From assembly GCA_951804985.1 (NCBI GenBank), contig OX638133.1, forward strand, positions 33,629,963-33,693,962: a stretch of DNA of 64,000 nt. The letters are read 5' to 3'. This DNA is from Dryomyza anilis. Taxonomy: Eukaryota; Arthropoda; Insecta; Diptera; Dryomyzidae. A program made the translations under genes and the position numbers. Of the stretch, positions 1 to 12,036 are shown piece by piece (position 1 is the stretch's first letter; each line of letters opens with the position of its first letter). The notes under the pieces are model-generated. The model searched no databases, had not been told where the DNA came from, and saw only the letters and a program-made list of their open reading frames with translations.

Positions 1-438
1 GGCGAGAGGGAGACAGACAGACAACAACATTGGTCACAATCTTGGTCACGCATGCGTGCGATCAAACATGTCACGTTGGTCAGCATTGAGCGTGATCAGT
101 AGCATGATCAGTATGTGGAAATTTTTTATTTTCTTAAAATTATTGATGTGCCATCGGAGAAGTAGTTTTTTTTAATCTCTTTTATAATTAATTTAATTTT
201 CTTGTATGCCTTGTAAAAAAATATTTTATTGTCATTTCTTTCGATCACTTTCTACTGTTAACAGTTTTGCATTTAAAAATGATCGCGCAGTTTTTGTAGT
301 TGCTCGCCCTGATCTTGACATGAAAAGTACCTTTTTTTTTGGACGAGCATTTTATGGTGGCTGCTGAAAATAAAATCTTGAGAATAACTGGCCGATGATC
401 GTGTGCAAATGCCAATGACTTTAGTTTTATGGGTTTTT
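1..438. other. AT-rich noncoding DNA, nothing recognised
   Basis: The first ~120 bases carry GACAGACAGACA and several TGATCA/GATCAG words. The rest is T- and A-rich without a supported reading frame, terminal inverted repeat or tandem array. Confidence 0.5.
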
Positions 439-1175
439 TATACCCTACACTAAGAGTGAAAGGGTATATTCAGTTTGGTACGCCGTTTGTAACACCCAGA
501 AGGAAGCATCTCCGGTATGGAAAAGTATATATATTCTTGATCAGCATGGCCTCCTGAGTCGATTTAGCGATGTCCGTCTGTCCGTCTGTCTGTCTGTCCG
601 TCTGTCTGTCCGTCTGTCTGTCTGTTGAAATCCCTAAGACTTTTAAAATTGAAGAGCTAGATAAATGAAACTTATAACTTAGATTACTAATATACCTACG
701 CTGTATGTGCGAAAAAATTGGCGAGATCGGTCCATTGTGACCTATGATCCGACCACTTATGTTCAAATACCTCATTTAAAATGTACATATAAAGATCAAT
801 TTTTATGTATACGTGCTTAGGTAAACTTTTTTGGTCAAATATATATTGACATCATGCTCAAATACATGATAATAATGTTTTCCGGCGAAAAGACTCGTGG
901 TTCACAAAAAAAAAAATCGAAATTCGGTACACCTACCCATTTGTAAATATGGGTATCAAATGAATGGAAATTCTTCAGCGATTGAATGTTTGTAGTTATT
1001 TTCAGGATTCGTATACCTTGGTGATCTATATATCACTTTGAGCGGTAACCACACATATGTGTAGGGTATTTATAGTCTGCTTAGACCGACTATAATTTTG
1101 ATAATCCTAACTATCATAATTACACCTACTTTAAAATTTCCCATGTGATCTTACCTTCCCAACTGGTTTTGCTTT
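439..1175 (-). mobile_element. DINE-1/mini-me-like element (family 1), near full length
   Basis: In reverse orientation this matches the copies at 26474-27121 and 55850-56571 from end to end. The 3' end is the ATACCCTACACTAAGAGTG block at 439. It is followed by a (GTCY)n tract around 570-625, a conserved core reading CGCTAAATCGACTCAG on the minus strand, and a TATATATA tract near 525. The 5' end, read on the minus strand, is AACCAGTTGGGAAGGT with CACATGGGAAATTTT near 1130-1175. The order (GTCY)n, core, (TA)n is the hallmark of dipteran mini-me/DINE-1 elements, which are regarded as non-autonomous Helitron/Helentron relatives. It encodes no protein; the short frame through the microsatellite is incidental. 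Confidence 0.8.
571..626. repeat. (GTCY)n proto-microsatellite inside the DINE-1-like copy
   Basis: Tandem GTCC/GTCT tetranucleotides (gtccgtctgtccgtctgtct...). The same tract, in varying length, sits at the same internal position in the other DINE copies, so it was carried in by the element and did not arise independently at each locus. Confidence 0.85.
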
Positions 1176-1515
1176 TGCTTTACGGTTTTCTCACACTTAC
1201 ATGAAACTTACATTAAATGTGATATTTTTGCATCACCGTCATTATCACTGGAACTATTTTCTATCACTGCAGGCGACCGCAACGGCTTTGCCGGCAGCTG
1301 ATACTTCCTGCATGCGATCTTTCATTAATTTTCAATTTAATTGAAGTTTTACGCAAGCGCCAGAGGGCGTTGCTGTTATGGCTGATGTTAACTGGGCAAA
1401 CAAGACCGACCACCAGAACATTGGTGGCATAACCTGTCTTCACTATCGGCTGAATCTTGCGCAAATGTTGCAGAAATTCCACGCATTATTTAAAATATAT
1501 AGTTTTGTGTATTTG
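1176..1515. other. Noncoding, somewhat GC-richer patch
   Basis: Positions 1260-1490 are less AT-rich than their surroundings (e.g. gcgaccgcaacggctttgcc). The reading frames there match nothing I recognise. It could be unique host sequence. Confidence 0.35.
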
Positions 1516-1517
1516 TA

Positions 1518-1997
1518 CACTGAAAAAAAATACTGTATTAAAAAGGAAAATGTCCTTCAAATACAAAAGCCTTTTGTTTTTACTACATTAATATATATCT
1601 GATTTTGTATGGAATACAGACATTTTTACTACATTTGTATTGAAAAATACTGCATTTTGTATTTATATATATTTTCTAAAATATTTAGTTCAATTACTGC
1701 GTGTGTTAACTACATTTTGAATTTATTTAACTAAAATGACAATATAAAAATGAAAAAGTTTATTTTTAACTACTTTATGTATTTATTAAAATGTTATAAA
1801 ACAAAAAACCAATACATACTACCGTTCCCGCAGTATATAAAAAATGAATTTCTAATACATTGTGTAGTACAATCATGTCAAACAAATACAGATGAATCTT
1901 AAAACTAAAAATTATGGTTGAATAGTAATTTTTCGGAAATATAGTTCCAAACAATTACTAAAATGTGACAAATTTTACAACATTAATTTTCACCGTG
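1518..1997. mobile_element. MITE 'W', TA-flanked, TIR CAC..TGAAAA
   Basis: The left end is TA then CACTGAAAAAAAATAC. The right end, read inward on the minus strand, is TA then CACGGTGAAAATTAATG. A TA dinucleotide flanks both sides (1516-1517 and 1998-1999), as in Tc1/mariner-type insertions. The ~480 bp interior is AT-rich with many TACTACATT words and no coding capacity. Part of the right half (gaatttctaatacattgtgt, ~1842-1861) recurs around 29210 and 29590. A mariner-group MITE is the best reading; the exact family is unknown. Confidence 0.6.
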
Positions 1998-1999
1998 TA

Positions 2000-3220
2000 G
2001 TTGTCACTTTATATGCCATGGTTTTATCTGTCAGTTATTGTAATTTGTATTTATTTAGCATATTAGTGCATGAAGGGCCCCTCTTGCAATATCACCGCCG
2101 CCTGCTGCACCTTTTTTTTACCACGTTCACACTAATGCATGTTAATTTTACGCCATTCAAACGACAAAGATGGCGCGCATTGTTTGTTAAAATAAATGCA
2201 TTTCATTAGCATACATGCAGCTAGTTGTGCTCAACTTGAGTTCAAGTCAACTAAGTTTGTCGCCTCTTTGTAAGCCTTGCCTTACAATAGGCGCCTTAAT
2301 GACCGTATTTTATGTTGACATTTTTTTTTTCGTTGTCTCCTACTTCTGTCAGATATTTTCGTATAGGCGCGCGCAATCTTCCGAGTTCAGAGATAACTAG
2401 TGCGCGTTTTTGTAGAGCACTGAGTCATATCAGTTTTGGTTAAAAAAAAACTGTCAACAGTTTTCTAGACTAATCTGATCTTCATCGTGAAGGTACGCAT
2501 CAGAAGGTACTTTTGAGAGTTTTAAGTCATAAAGAAACTATGCGGAAAAAGTCGTTAAAGTCGGTGCCTTTTTGATTTTAAATTAAAGATGGTCAAGTTT
2601 ACGAGTTTTATGGCTTTGATTTAATTACCTTAATACTTAGTTTAAGCTCTAATCTTTTTGTATTAGAGTTCAATTTTATATTGGAAATATTTTACAGATA
2701 TTTGGGGGGCTACGGTATAGTTTACATATATTATAAAGTATGGTTTGGTGCATATTATGTGCTATGGTACGATTTTTTTTAGACTATTTTGGATTATCTA
2801 GACTATTTCTGGATTTAGGATCTAATGGTAAATAAGAAAATGATCAATGTATATACAGAGCATAGTTCAAACTAACGAAAATTACTATCTTTGGACTATG
2901 CTTTTGATAATCACACCGAAAATTACTTTAGTAAATTATAAGTATTTCTTCGTGTAGTTATAAACGTATTTGTTGACTACATATTGCAGAAATTGTTTTT
3001 TACACACACGATCAGACACACGACGTACGACTGCGAAATAAAAAAAGTATAAAATAAAAAACCAAGCAGCCCAAGCATTTCCCGAAACGAAAACTAGTGA
3101 TGCCAACTAATTGAACCAACTGATTGAACTATCTTCATATTTTTGATTTTGATAATAAAAACGCGAAAAAAAATTGTGAAAGAGACTAATATACATATAT
3201 CTGAGACCACACATAATTTT
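2000..3220. other. Noncoding; GC-richer segment 2040-2420
   Basis: 2040-2420 contains less AT-rich, non-repetitive-looking sequence (gggcccctcttgc, caccgccgcctgctg, gatggcgcgcattg). Two short reading frames there have no recognisable similarity. 2420-3220 is plain AT-rich DNA. The segment could be a host regulatory or untranslated region, but nothing proves it. Confidence 0.35.
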
Positions 3221-3226
3221 CTGTGC

Positions 3227-3478
3227 TAATAATAATATAATAGTTTGACGCTACAGTCCTGTATAGAACTTTGGCTGAGCTCTCTCAAAATTTGAGCTGT
3301 GCGTGTTATATTTGTACAATGCAATGTTTTACTCTCGTAGGTTTGCCATTGACTGCCGAGAGGTAGTCAATGAAAAAGATGTTGGCAGTCGCTGGGAATC
3401 GAACCGCGGACCATTCGACTCGTAGTCGAACGCACCAGCGCCTTTTCGCTCGTAGTCCAACGCACTAATCAGACGAAC
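3227..3478 (-). mobile_element. tRNA-derived SINE with a duplicated tRNA-like head
   Basis: On the minus strand it starts near 3478 with GATTAGTGCGTTGGACTACG (A-box-like). It has a B-box-like GGTTCGATTCCC near 3398, a body containing GACTGCCGAGAGGTAGTC, and an (ATT)n-type tail at 3227-3240. The body matches the SINE at 28063-28339. The tRNA-like part is unusual: the phrase GTGCGTT-GACTACGAG occurs twice, once near 3465 and again near 3430, so the head looks internally duplicated before the B box. RNA polymerase III would read it from the internal promoter if still active. Confidence 0.7.
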
Positions 3479-3479
3479 T

Positions 3480-5619
3480 ACCGACGCTACATTTTCTGAA
3501 CTACCCTATTGAAAATCGGTTATTACGAGGAGTCAATAGACTGCCTTTTTTTACTATAGTTCTAAACCAGTTCGAAACTGATATTTTTTTTTTCATCTTG
3601 GACTAATTTAGATCTTCTTTACCGACTGGGAATTTATAATAGTTATTGGTTATATCTTCGAAAAATAAAACTAAACTTTATATATATATTTTGCGTCGCT
3701 CTAAAAGTATGAAAAACGTTAAAAATTGACATTGACTTCGTTTCATAGATGGCACCACTTTCTCTCTCTTTCAGTCGCTTGTCATCCACATTTAACAAAT
3801 GTCAAGCATGATTGATTTCGCTCAGGGTTAAGGTGAAAATATGGAGAAATATAAAAAAATCTAAATTTGCACAGTTTTTCGCTGTACGAGCAGAGCGCAA
3901 ACTTAGATCACAAACTTCAGGTATATTAAATTTAACGCTCAATTAAGCAGCAATAAAAATGATTTGAAAATATATTAAAATCTTCAACATTGATTGCGCA
4001 GTAATTGCAACAATCAAGATTATATTTAAGCTACGTACAATAAATAAAAAATAAAAAACAGATTCAATTAATGCTTGATTGCAGTTTGAATAAAATGTTT
4101 AAATTCTTGAAATAACTAATAATAAAAAGCATTAAGTGCGGTTTATTTAACTAACTAACTAAATAACTAACTTGTGCGTTAATTAATAAACGTTGTTTAA
4201 CGATGCGATTACGCATGCGCGCAAGAATGGCTACTACTATTGCTACTACTATTTTTTATATTTTTTTTTTTTTTTTTTTTTGCTACTGACCAGTTTGACG
4301 TTTGCGCTGTGAGCCACATTATTATAAATATTTTTATGACATCATGCTGTACTTTGGCTGTTGTGCATTTATTATTTGTGGTAATTGTTGTACAAAATGT
4401 TGGCCAAAATATTTAGTAAATGTTGAATTTTAGCTAACTAGCTTGAGCTCAAGTGTCAAAATAACCGGCCTTTTCTTAAAGTATGACGTTTAATTAACGT
4501 TTTACGTAGTTCGCACTTAATGTTTTGACATCATTTTAACGGCTTTTACGCGGAATAGTTAGCCGGGTCTCTAACATCATAAATGTATTTTAAGACATTA
4601 TTAAGTGCGAAATGTAGGCAGGTTTGGAAAAAGTTTTCTTGGAAGTAACAATAACTATTTATTTAAGTTTATCTGGTAACGAAAGTTTCTACTATTTTTT
4701 TCTAGTAGAAATATTCATTATTCTAAAACTATATTTAATGCATATATTGTCCGTATATATAAAGCATGTTTATTTATTTAGCTAACACCTGTGAAAACAT
4801 TCGGTTCATAGAAACCCTACTGAGTCGTTCGTGTCTGGTAAATTTTTCTTTATCTTACAATACTCGATGAATTTTAATACAATAATACGTTTGTTTTGTT
4901 CCCTTTTTGTGTCGTTATTAATTTCCCGCGATAAGAAATGAGGTGAGTGAAATAGTTATCGCAATTAATCGCCTATGATGTTGTTTTTATTTCCAGCAAA
5001 ATTGTTTTATATCTGAATATACGCTACGTTAGACTACTGTGATATAGTAGTGTTTAGTAGCATTGTAAATATATTGTAAAAATATAAACTATTGTATTTC
5101 ACAAAGTCAAAGTTCCAAAGTATTCTAATAATTATCAAAAATCAAAATTCCTTTATAAATCAACCACCCTATTCCATAATATGCTTTATCGACATGCTTA
5201 ATTTATTTCCAGACAAAATATGATACAGTTTGACTTAACATACATAAAACTATTTTAAAAACTTTTAATCTATATTTGACTTAGTAAACTAAACAAGTTT
5301 TTGATTTTGAATAAAAAAGCTATCAAAATTTTTGAGTGAACGTAAAAAAGGCGCACTTTAATCTGTTTTATAAACCCAGATAATTACCAAAACTTTGGAT
5401 CCTTCTCCTGGGAGGGTCGAAATGTAATGTAACGGAATTTATTACTGAAAACCATTCTATTATATATGTTTAGAACTTATTTATAAAATATTTAACGAAA
5501 ACTTTTTCTTTCCAGGAGATTGACCTATTACTTTTGAAGCAGATTCACGAAATAATTTAAAAAACATTGTGATATTTAAAAATCTGGTATTTGAAACCAT
5601 GTTTCAGCATATCAATATT
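3480..5619. other. AT-rich noncoding with simple repeats
   Basis: No gene-like frame. Simple sequence: an (ACTA)n-type run at about 4147-4175 and a ~21-base T tract at about 4261-4281. The remainder is unremarkable A+T-rich DNA up to the LINE. Confidence 0.5.
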
Positions 5620-7525
5620 CACGTGGCGGTCACCTGATCAGAATACACGTAAATAAATTGATCAGGTTGTGATTGACGGAAGACGTGATTCGAATTTGAA
5701 GCCAACATCGACTAGGATCATTTTCTTCTAGAATAGAATGAACGGAAGCACTCACAAAGAAAGCTAGACGTCGGAAAGCTGCATACACAACAGATCGAAC
5801 AAGTCTTTGCCACTCGACTTTCACACATGCTTGCCCAAACCACTTCCCCTCTCGAAGATATTTTCGCGCAGTGGACACACGTCTTCAGCTCAATGCGTAC
5901 GGCTGACGAAGAGGTGCTTGGATTATTCGAAACCCACTACGGACTATGTGGTAGGATGAAGAGTATCGCGCAGTATCCCGATAAAGACGCTGCATATAGA
6001 GCCACCTGCAATCGGTACTTACGCGAGGCGTAAATTCTTTCAGAAGATAAGACGTCTGACCGGAGGTTTAAAAACCGGACCCTCTTCCTGTCAGGATGAT
6101 GACGGGAATCTAGTAACATATGTCCAGGGTACACTGAGATTATGGAGAGACCACTTCTCTGATCTTCTAGCATGCGATGATGACAACTACTCCGCCGATA
6201 GAGAAGACAGCTTGACAACCACACTTGCTGACGACGGCGTTGACATACCGCCGCCTGACCGTGAAGAGGTCTGCACAGCCATCAACAGGCTGAAAAACAA
6301 CAAAGCTGCAGGATCGGATGGTCTGCCTGCTGAGTTGTTTAAGACCAGAGGCAATGAGCTCATAACGAGCATGCACCAGCTCATCGGCAGAATATGGTCA
6401 GAAACAAGCATGCCTAGCGAATGGAATCTTAGTATACTCTGCCCAATCCTTAAGAAGGGGGATCCCACGATACGCGCCAACTACCGTGGGATAAGTCGAT
6501 AAGAGCGTATTATATCAAAGACTGAAGGCCATCGTCAACAAAATGATTGGATTTTATCAGTGCGGCTTCAGACCTGGCAAGTCCACCATAGAACCGATTT
6601 TCACATTGCGCCAAATCCTGGAAAAGACCAAAGAGAGGCAGATCGACACCCACCACCTCTTCGTCGACTACAAAGCTGTCTTTGACAGTGCGATAAGAAT
6701 TCGGTATACCTGCGAAACTTATACGGCCTTGAGCGACACACTTTGCCCAATGAGAATTAGGAACAACCTCTCCGATATGTTTAATACCGAACGAGATTTC
6801 AGACAAGGTGATTCCCTATCGTGTGACTTCTTCTTCAACCTAATAATGGAGAAGATTGTAAGAGCTGCCGAATTCTATAACAATGGCACTCTCTTCAATA
6901 AGAGTACCATGCTGCTCGGGTATGCTGATGATATCAACATCATTGGGCAGAGCACACGAGCAGTCAGTGCAGCATTCCCCAATGCTGTGCAATGAGTGCA
7001 AAACTATTTAGACGAGGAATAACGTTGATTGAGTCTTACGAGGACAAGATAAAGTATCTGCTGACAACAAACAAAGAGTCCTGGTGTCTTGGACAGTTCG
7101 TCGCTATTGACACCCACAACTTTCGAAATCATGAAGGACCTCCTCTGCTTAGGTACTAGCATCACCAAAGATAACAACGTCAGTTTTGAGATTAGCTGAG
7201 GAATAACTCTTGTCAACAGGTGTTACTAGACTCCACTTCTATGTCGCGGAGGCATGGACGCTTGCCAACAGCGATGAGCGAGCTTTAGGAGCTTTCGAGT
7301 CAAAGATTCTACGGAAAAGCTATTGAGACCGCGTACAGAATCAGATGGAACGATGAGCTGTACGGTCAACTTAGGAGATGGCGGGTGAATTTTCGGTGGA
7401 GCGATCAAGTGTAACAAAACCTGACAGCGCTTGGAGTGCAAAACAGGCGCCAGCAGCGCGTGTAACGCAGAAGCGACTGGCATGGCGCAATTGCTGCGGA
7501 CGAAACCCATAATTGGTTGTAATAC
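5620..7525 (+). pseudogene. RTE endonuclease/reverse transcriptase, broken
   Basis: The encoded enzyme would nick target DNA and copy element RNA into it. Visible RT blocks: NNKAAGSDGLPAELF and LCPILKKGDP...NYRGIS (frame starting 6212), then QCGFRPGKST and FVDYKAVFDS (frame starting 6543), FRQGDSLSCDFF, and the catalytic YADD box at 6921-6932 followed by INIIG. The C-terminal part reads LGTSITKDNNVSFEIS, WTLANSDERALGAFESKIL and IRWNDELYG in shifting frames up to a terminal DETHN-type end near 7512. Decay is plain: between YRGIS (~6495) and the QCGF block about 20-25 residues of the palm/fingers are missing, and there are several frameshifts and stops after 6992. The metal-binding YADD itself is preserved. 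The similarity to the RTE clade is from motif order and wording and is fairly secure; the named family is not known. Confidence 0.8.
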
Positions 7526-7543
7526 CCAAATAAGTAAGTAAAA
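5620..7543 (+). mobile_element. RTE-clade-like LINE, 5'-truncated, decayed
   Basis: It begins inside the endonuclease domain (conceptual TWRSPDQ, then VVIDGR) and runs through reverse transcriptase to a C-terminal segment and a 3' tail of taagtaagtaa at about 7531-7541. Short tandem tails rather than poly(A) are usual for RTE elements. The first ~200 bases overlap in content with the end of the other RTE fragment at 25112-26345. The 5' truncation is the normal outcome of target-primed reverse transcription. Confidence 0.8.
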
Positions 7544-7707
7544 TAACCTTTCGATTTAGAAAATGAGGTCTAAAAAAAACTATGAATAGGTTTACGAGAT
7601 ATCGCTCAATTAACATTTTACCAAGCTTGCATTTTACCAATACTGCTAATTTAATATCTAGCCGATATTTCGAACCACATTTTTAAATAGGTTTACTGGC
7701 TCAGGTT

Positions 7708-7906
7708 AAATTTTTCTGTGCAAGTTAAAACTTAGTTTAAACACATTTAAAGTTTCGTATCAAAAAGGCCAAATGTTTTAAAATATTACAGACAAAAAGA
7801 CAATTAGTAATCAGTAAATATGACATTTTAGATATTTTGATATGCTGATTTAGACTAAATTACCTCTAGTTTAAACTTAGTTTAATTTTAAAATGTGACT
7901 GAAAAA
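7708..7906. mobile_element. MITE 'S', ~200 bp, inverted ends
   Basis: The left end is TTTTTCTGTGCAAGTTAAAA followed by CTTAGTTTAAAC. The right end read inward on the minus strand is TTTTTCAGTCACATTTTAAA with AAACTAAGTTTAAAC. Another copy starts near 47416 (TTTTTCAGTGCAAATTTAAA). No coding capacity. Target duplication not clear. Confidence 0.5.
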
Positions 7907-9285
7907 CGGGAATTTAGGCGCACTCAATACGAGAACTCGAATGAAGTTTTTTTTGTTCAACAATAATACATATTAATATTTATAATTATTTTATTTGTAC
8001 TATATTTAATATATTCCATAACTTATTAAGTACAATCGCATATGGCCACCATCAACTATTAGCAAATATGTGATAGAAAAAAACTATAGGTACACTATAG
8101 ATATTTTTTATGACAGACTAAATAAAAACCATAAGTGTATTTGACATAATAAACAAATAGAATAAAAATACAGACAAATAGATTAACAGACACACGCAAT
8201 AATCAGCCATGTTAGTGAGATATACGACCAGGTTTGTGAGATACACAGAGCTCCAGGTTAGTACGAAACACAAAAGTCATATAGCAAAACAAACATCAAA
8301 AATAATAGAGGCAAAATATAGTAAAAAAAAGCTGTCAGATGACTCGATCAACGTTGACGAACGCGTTACAGAGAATCAGAAAAATATCAATAATAGTAGT
8401 ACATAGTTGAATATGAAAAAATAGTATAAAAAAACGAACATCTATTAAATAAAATCATAATCAGATCTAAGCAAAAACTTGAAACTGGAATTAATTTTCA
8501 TTTAATTGTGGTGAGTTGTTTGTGCCGGTGTGTGTGTGTCGGTGTGTGTTGAGTATTTTTCTTTTGTTTTGTTGAGTTTTGTTTGATGTGAAGGTGACTT
8601 TATACTCGTGCGATCAACTTAAATGCAATACAGGTTTTTCGTTTAACAACTAAAACACTTAAGGCTTTTTTAAGATCACCGCCAGTTGGTTAGTGCAGTG
8701 GGTTCCCATTGCAGTACAATAGTGTAAAGGTAGTAGAAAAAAGTAGTAGTTATTGAGATATTCAAAGAGTAGTCGTACATTTTAACTGCATGCAAATAAC
8801 GCATTAACTGTTGCTGCTGCGATCGTCAACGATCGCAAACCCTTGATCGCCGATTGTGGCACTAACACTCTGAAAATTGTTGGTTTGTTGTTGGTTTTGC
8901 GTAGGTTGTTGTTTTTTTTTCTTCTTATTCTGTGTTGTTGTGGTGATGCCCGCTTCGAATTTCACGAGTTGCAAAACTGGATTCGACCAAGTCGAAGATC
9001 AGTGAAAAAGATACATATTTTGTTTGTTTTTGCTACGTTGTAGCTGACTTGTACAAATTTGGTGAAATGCACTTTTATTTATTTTTGTTGTTTTTTTTTT
9101 CTTTAGTTATTTTATTTTGTTTGCTTTTGAATACATTGAATTTGTGGCACATATTTTATATTTAAGCAAATTTATATGTTTCTTAAATTATTTTTTAATA
9201 TACCTTGCCAAAATTTATGGTACGCAGTTTCGAAACATTTTATGGAAACATTTTAAACAGACAAAGGATCCTGTCTTTAAAATTG
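7907..9285. other. AT-rich noncoding; GT microsatellite
   Basis: A GTGTGT/GTCGGTGTGT run lies at about 8521-8552. A short frame at 8209-8406 and another at 8843-9043 have no recognisable domains. Nothing else supported. Confidence 0.4.
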
Positions 9286-9289
9286 GATA

Positions 9290-10400
9290 ATCAGTTTTAA
9301 TGCATTCCAAAAACTTCCATATATCATTGTTTTATTCGGAAGAATGCCGGAAATACTCAAGAAAAATGCAGAAATTTGGTTTTTGGATGGATTTCATTCT
9401 AGACGCAATATTGCGCTCAATGCTATATAAAAAGCCTCGTTATCCATATCAAAATTCACCAAAATTCATAATCTGCTTTAATGCATCAGTGTTTGTATGC
9501 CCGAAATATTTCTTAAAAAGGCGTAAATTTTACGCTTTCCAAAAACTTCCATATAACAGGGTTTTTGTCGAAAGTACGCTAAAATATGACAGCATGACGG
9601 ATTGTAATGCTTAGTGAATATGAATAAAATGCTCGGATTTAGTCCCAAAATATGTTGATCCATCTTTAAAACCTCACATAATTTGTTAAACTGCTATTAA
9701 GATTCCCAAAAAATTCCATTTATCACTGTGTTTGTCGGAAGTATTCTTGAAATACTCCAGTAAAATGACAGACATTTTGTCTCGGTATGATTATATTATA
9801 GACTATATGTATGCTAGTAAAAATTTATTAAGGTCCATGATTGGTAACTAATTATTGTATTTTTTACCTAGTCCTAACCCGTCCAGTTACATGACCAATA
9901 TGATCCGGTCATGATCATGCCGTCCCAATTAGTGTAAATTTGACTAGGGTGTGTTATATTAAAAATAGCAGTGTTATATTAAAGATATCTTATAATGAGG
10001 CTTATAATATGCCACGAATTTGCCCTTTCCCCATATTTGATAACATGTTTTTACGCTTCCCAAAACTTCCACAAATCTGTTTGTCAAACGTATTCCTAAC
10101 ATACTCAAGTAAAATGGCAGAATTACGGATTGTAACACTCAGTGCTATATCAAAAAATGACTGTTATCGGGCCCAAAATATTTCGGAAATATATCTTTAA
10201 ATTATCACAATTTTTAAAACATGCTTCTTGATTTCTAATAATTTCCGTATATCTGTATGTTAGTCGAAAGTATGCCAATGTCAGAAATTTTGTCTCGAGA
10301 AGATTCCATTCAAGACCGCATATAGTGCTCTGTACTATATATAAAAATACACGTTATCAGACTTTTCTTAATTCAAATACTTAATGCAATAACATGAGTA
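9290..10400. repeat. Highly degenerate tandem repeat, unit roughly 180-340 bp
   Basis: A recurring module opens with TTCCAAAAACTTCCATATAT (about 9304, 9536, 9704, 10056 and 10230 in varying form). It continues with TTTGTCGGAAGTATNC, ACTCAAGTAAAATG(A)CAG and TTTTGTCTCG, and then with GCTATATAAAAA...GTTATC. A further weak module starts near 11259 (cttccaataaattttcattt). Spacing between modules is uneven, so this is an old array with indels rather than a young satellite. The short frames through it are shadows. Confidence 0.55.
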
Positions 10401-10522
10401 GTCATTAATATTGATACAGCTCTCTTTGCAACGCCTATAATAAATATTTACTTTGTGAATAAATATCTATTTTTACTGCTACAACAAGGTCCTTAAACTC
10501 AGCATTCAAAGGTCTCTATAGA

Positions 10523-10694
10523 CAGTAAAACCCGGTTAAGTACCTTCCCATTGAATGGCATTTTCCGCATATGTATTCAACATTTTCGGAAATTCTAATA
10601 TAAAACATATTTAAGTACCTAAAGCTGGATAATTTTAAAGTGCCCACAGCGCTTAAGTGCCTCATAATTTTGGTTACTTAACCGCGGTTTACTG
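10523..10694. mobile_element. pogo/Tigger-like MITE, 172 bp
   Basis: Terminal inverted repeats: CAGTAAAACCCGGTTAAGTA at the left and, read inward from the right, CAGTAAACCGCGGTTAAGTA. CAGT-starting ends with a GTTAAG core are typical of pogo-group elements, which duplicate TA. The right side is followed by TA (10695-10696); the left neighbour is GA, possibly a mutated TA. No coding sequence. Confidence 0.6.
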
Positions 10695-12030
10695 TAAGTA
10701 TTTCTTTTTTCAACAGCAGCTGCCTAAAAGTTCTAAATGCTATAACTTTATATAAGAACGAGTTATTCTACTATGATATTAAATAAGTTTATAGTAAGAT
10801 AAAAACTTAAAATTCATCTGCACTATAATAACTAACAAAATAGTCATTATAATAAAATCTTTATATAATAAACTTCAGTTATAAACCTTTTGCACAATAT
10901 TTAAACAGTTTATTGCTGCTTAGAACATATGGATTTTTTGTAATTTTCGTTTATTTAAATGCAATGAATGGCGGCTTTTGTATAGAGCCAGTCGTTACTA
11001 ATGTTTCGAAAATATTCCTAAATCAATATTGATATTGTGCATGTCAAGAAAGGGTATAACAAGCAAAATAAATACAGCGCGCTTTAATGCATTTAACAAA
11101 TAAACACTGAGTAATTTACTAAACAAATGCATTTTAGAGTTTTATTTAAGTTATTACGATTCAACAAAGTAAGGATTACTCTAGTCAAACTTTTTCGTTA
11201 AGATTTTAAAATGATTTTAAAAACTGTTCATTTTCTATATATAATATACTGCTATACACTTCCAATAAATTTTCATTTATCAGTTTGTTTGTCAGAAATC
11301 TGTAACCTAAGTATTCCAAAACATTGCATTTGAATGTACGAGAAAATTTAAAAATTCGAAACGAAAAAATTCCTTTTCTTTCTAATTCAGTTGAAGAAAG
11401 CTTTGAAATATTGAACGTTTCCGTGAAATAGGTTTTGCTGTTTGTAATGGTTATTTATACGATAGTATGTTTAAAATAATGAATATTAGATGAATGCTAT
11501 ATAAATTAAAATTATTTTTTATAGGCATATCAAACAAACACTCAGTCAAATCAAAAACAGATAAGACATCCTATAAAAAATGGCCCCAAAAGCAACGTTG
11601 AAAATAAATAAAATTAAATATAAATATTATTTACTTCGTATGATTAGGTGTCGTAGATCGTAAAAAAAATGGGTGAAGTGGCGACAAAGTTACGTCGTAC
11701 ACGGTAAAAAAAAAACACCGAGACAGTCGGAATGGCGGGCATACAGACAGTCATATAATCAGTCCTATCTGGAATAAATATTTCCACGAATACTATTCAC
11801 CAGTAAGACATTTTTACAATGAAATATTGTTTTTTCATACAAACAATTTGTTCGGTATCTTTTAAAATTTAAAGATAAAAATAAAACCTTAGACCCGTAC
11901 TGAGTCGTGGACTTTAAACAGTAGTATTGTGTAAAAATGGGCGGCTTTTTTGTCTCTGGTAGCTGGAGAAAATACGGAAAAAGAGAGTAAGTGGTGCATA
12001 TAATTGCGACTTAAATTAGCCAACGTTTCG
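10695..12030. other. AT-rich noncoding, nothing recognised
   Basis: No frame, TIR pair or array that I can support. A phrase tacacggtaaaaaaaaaa at about 11698 resembles one end of the TA-flanked MITE group, but no partner end was found. Confidence 0.35.
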
Positions 12031-12036
12031 CGGTAG

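Noticed and set aside
5630..6480. Minus-strand frames over the LINE
   Set aside because: Antisense shadows of the reverse-transcriptase sequence, whose plus strand carries the real motifs.
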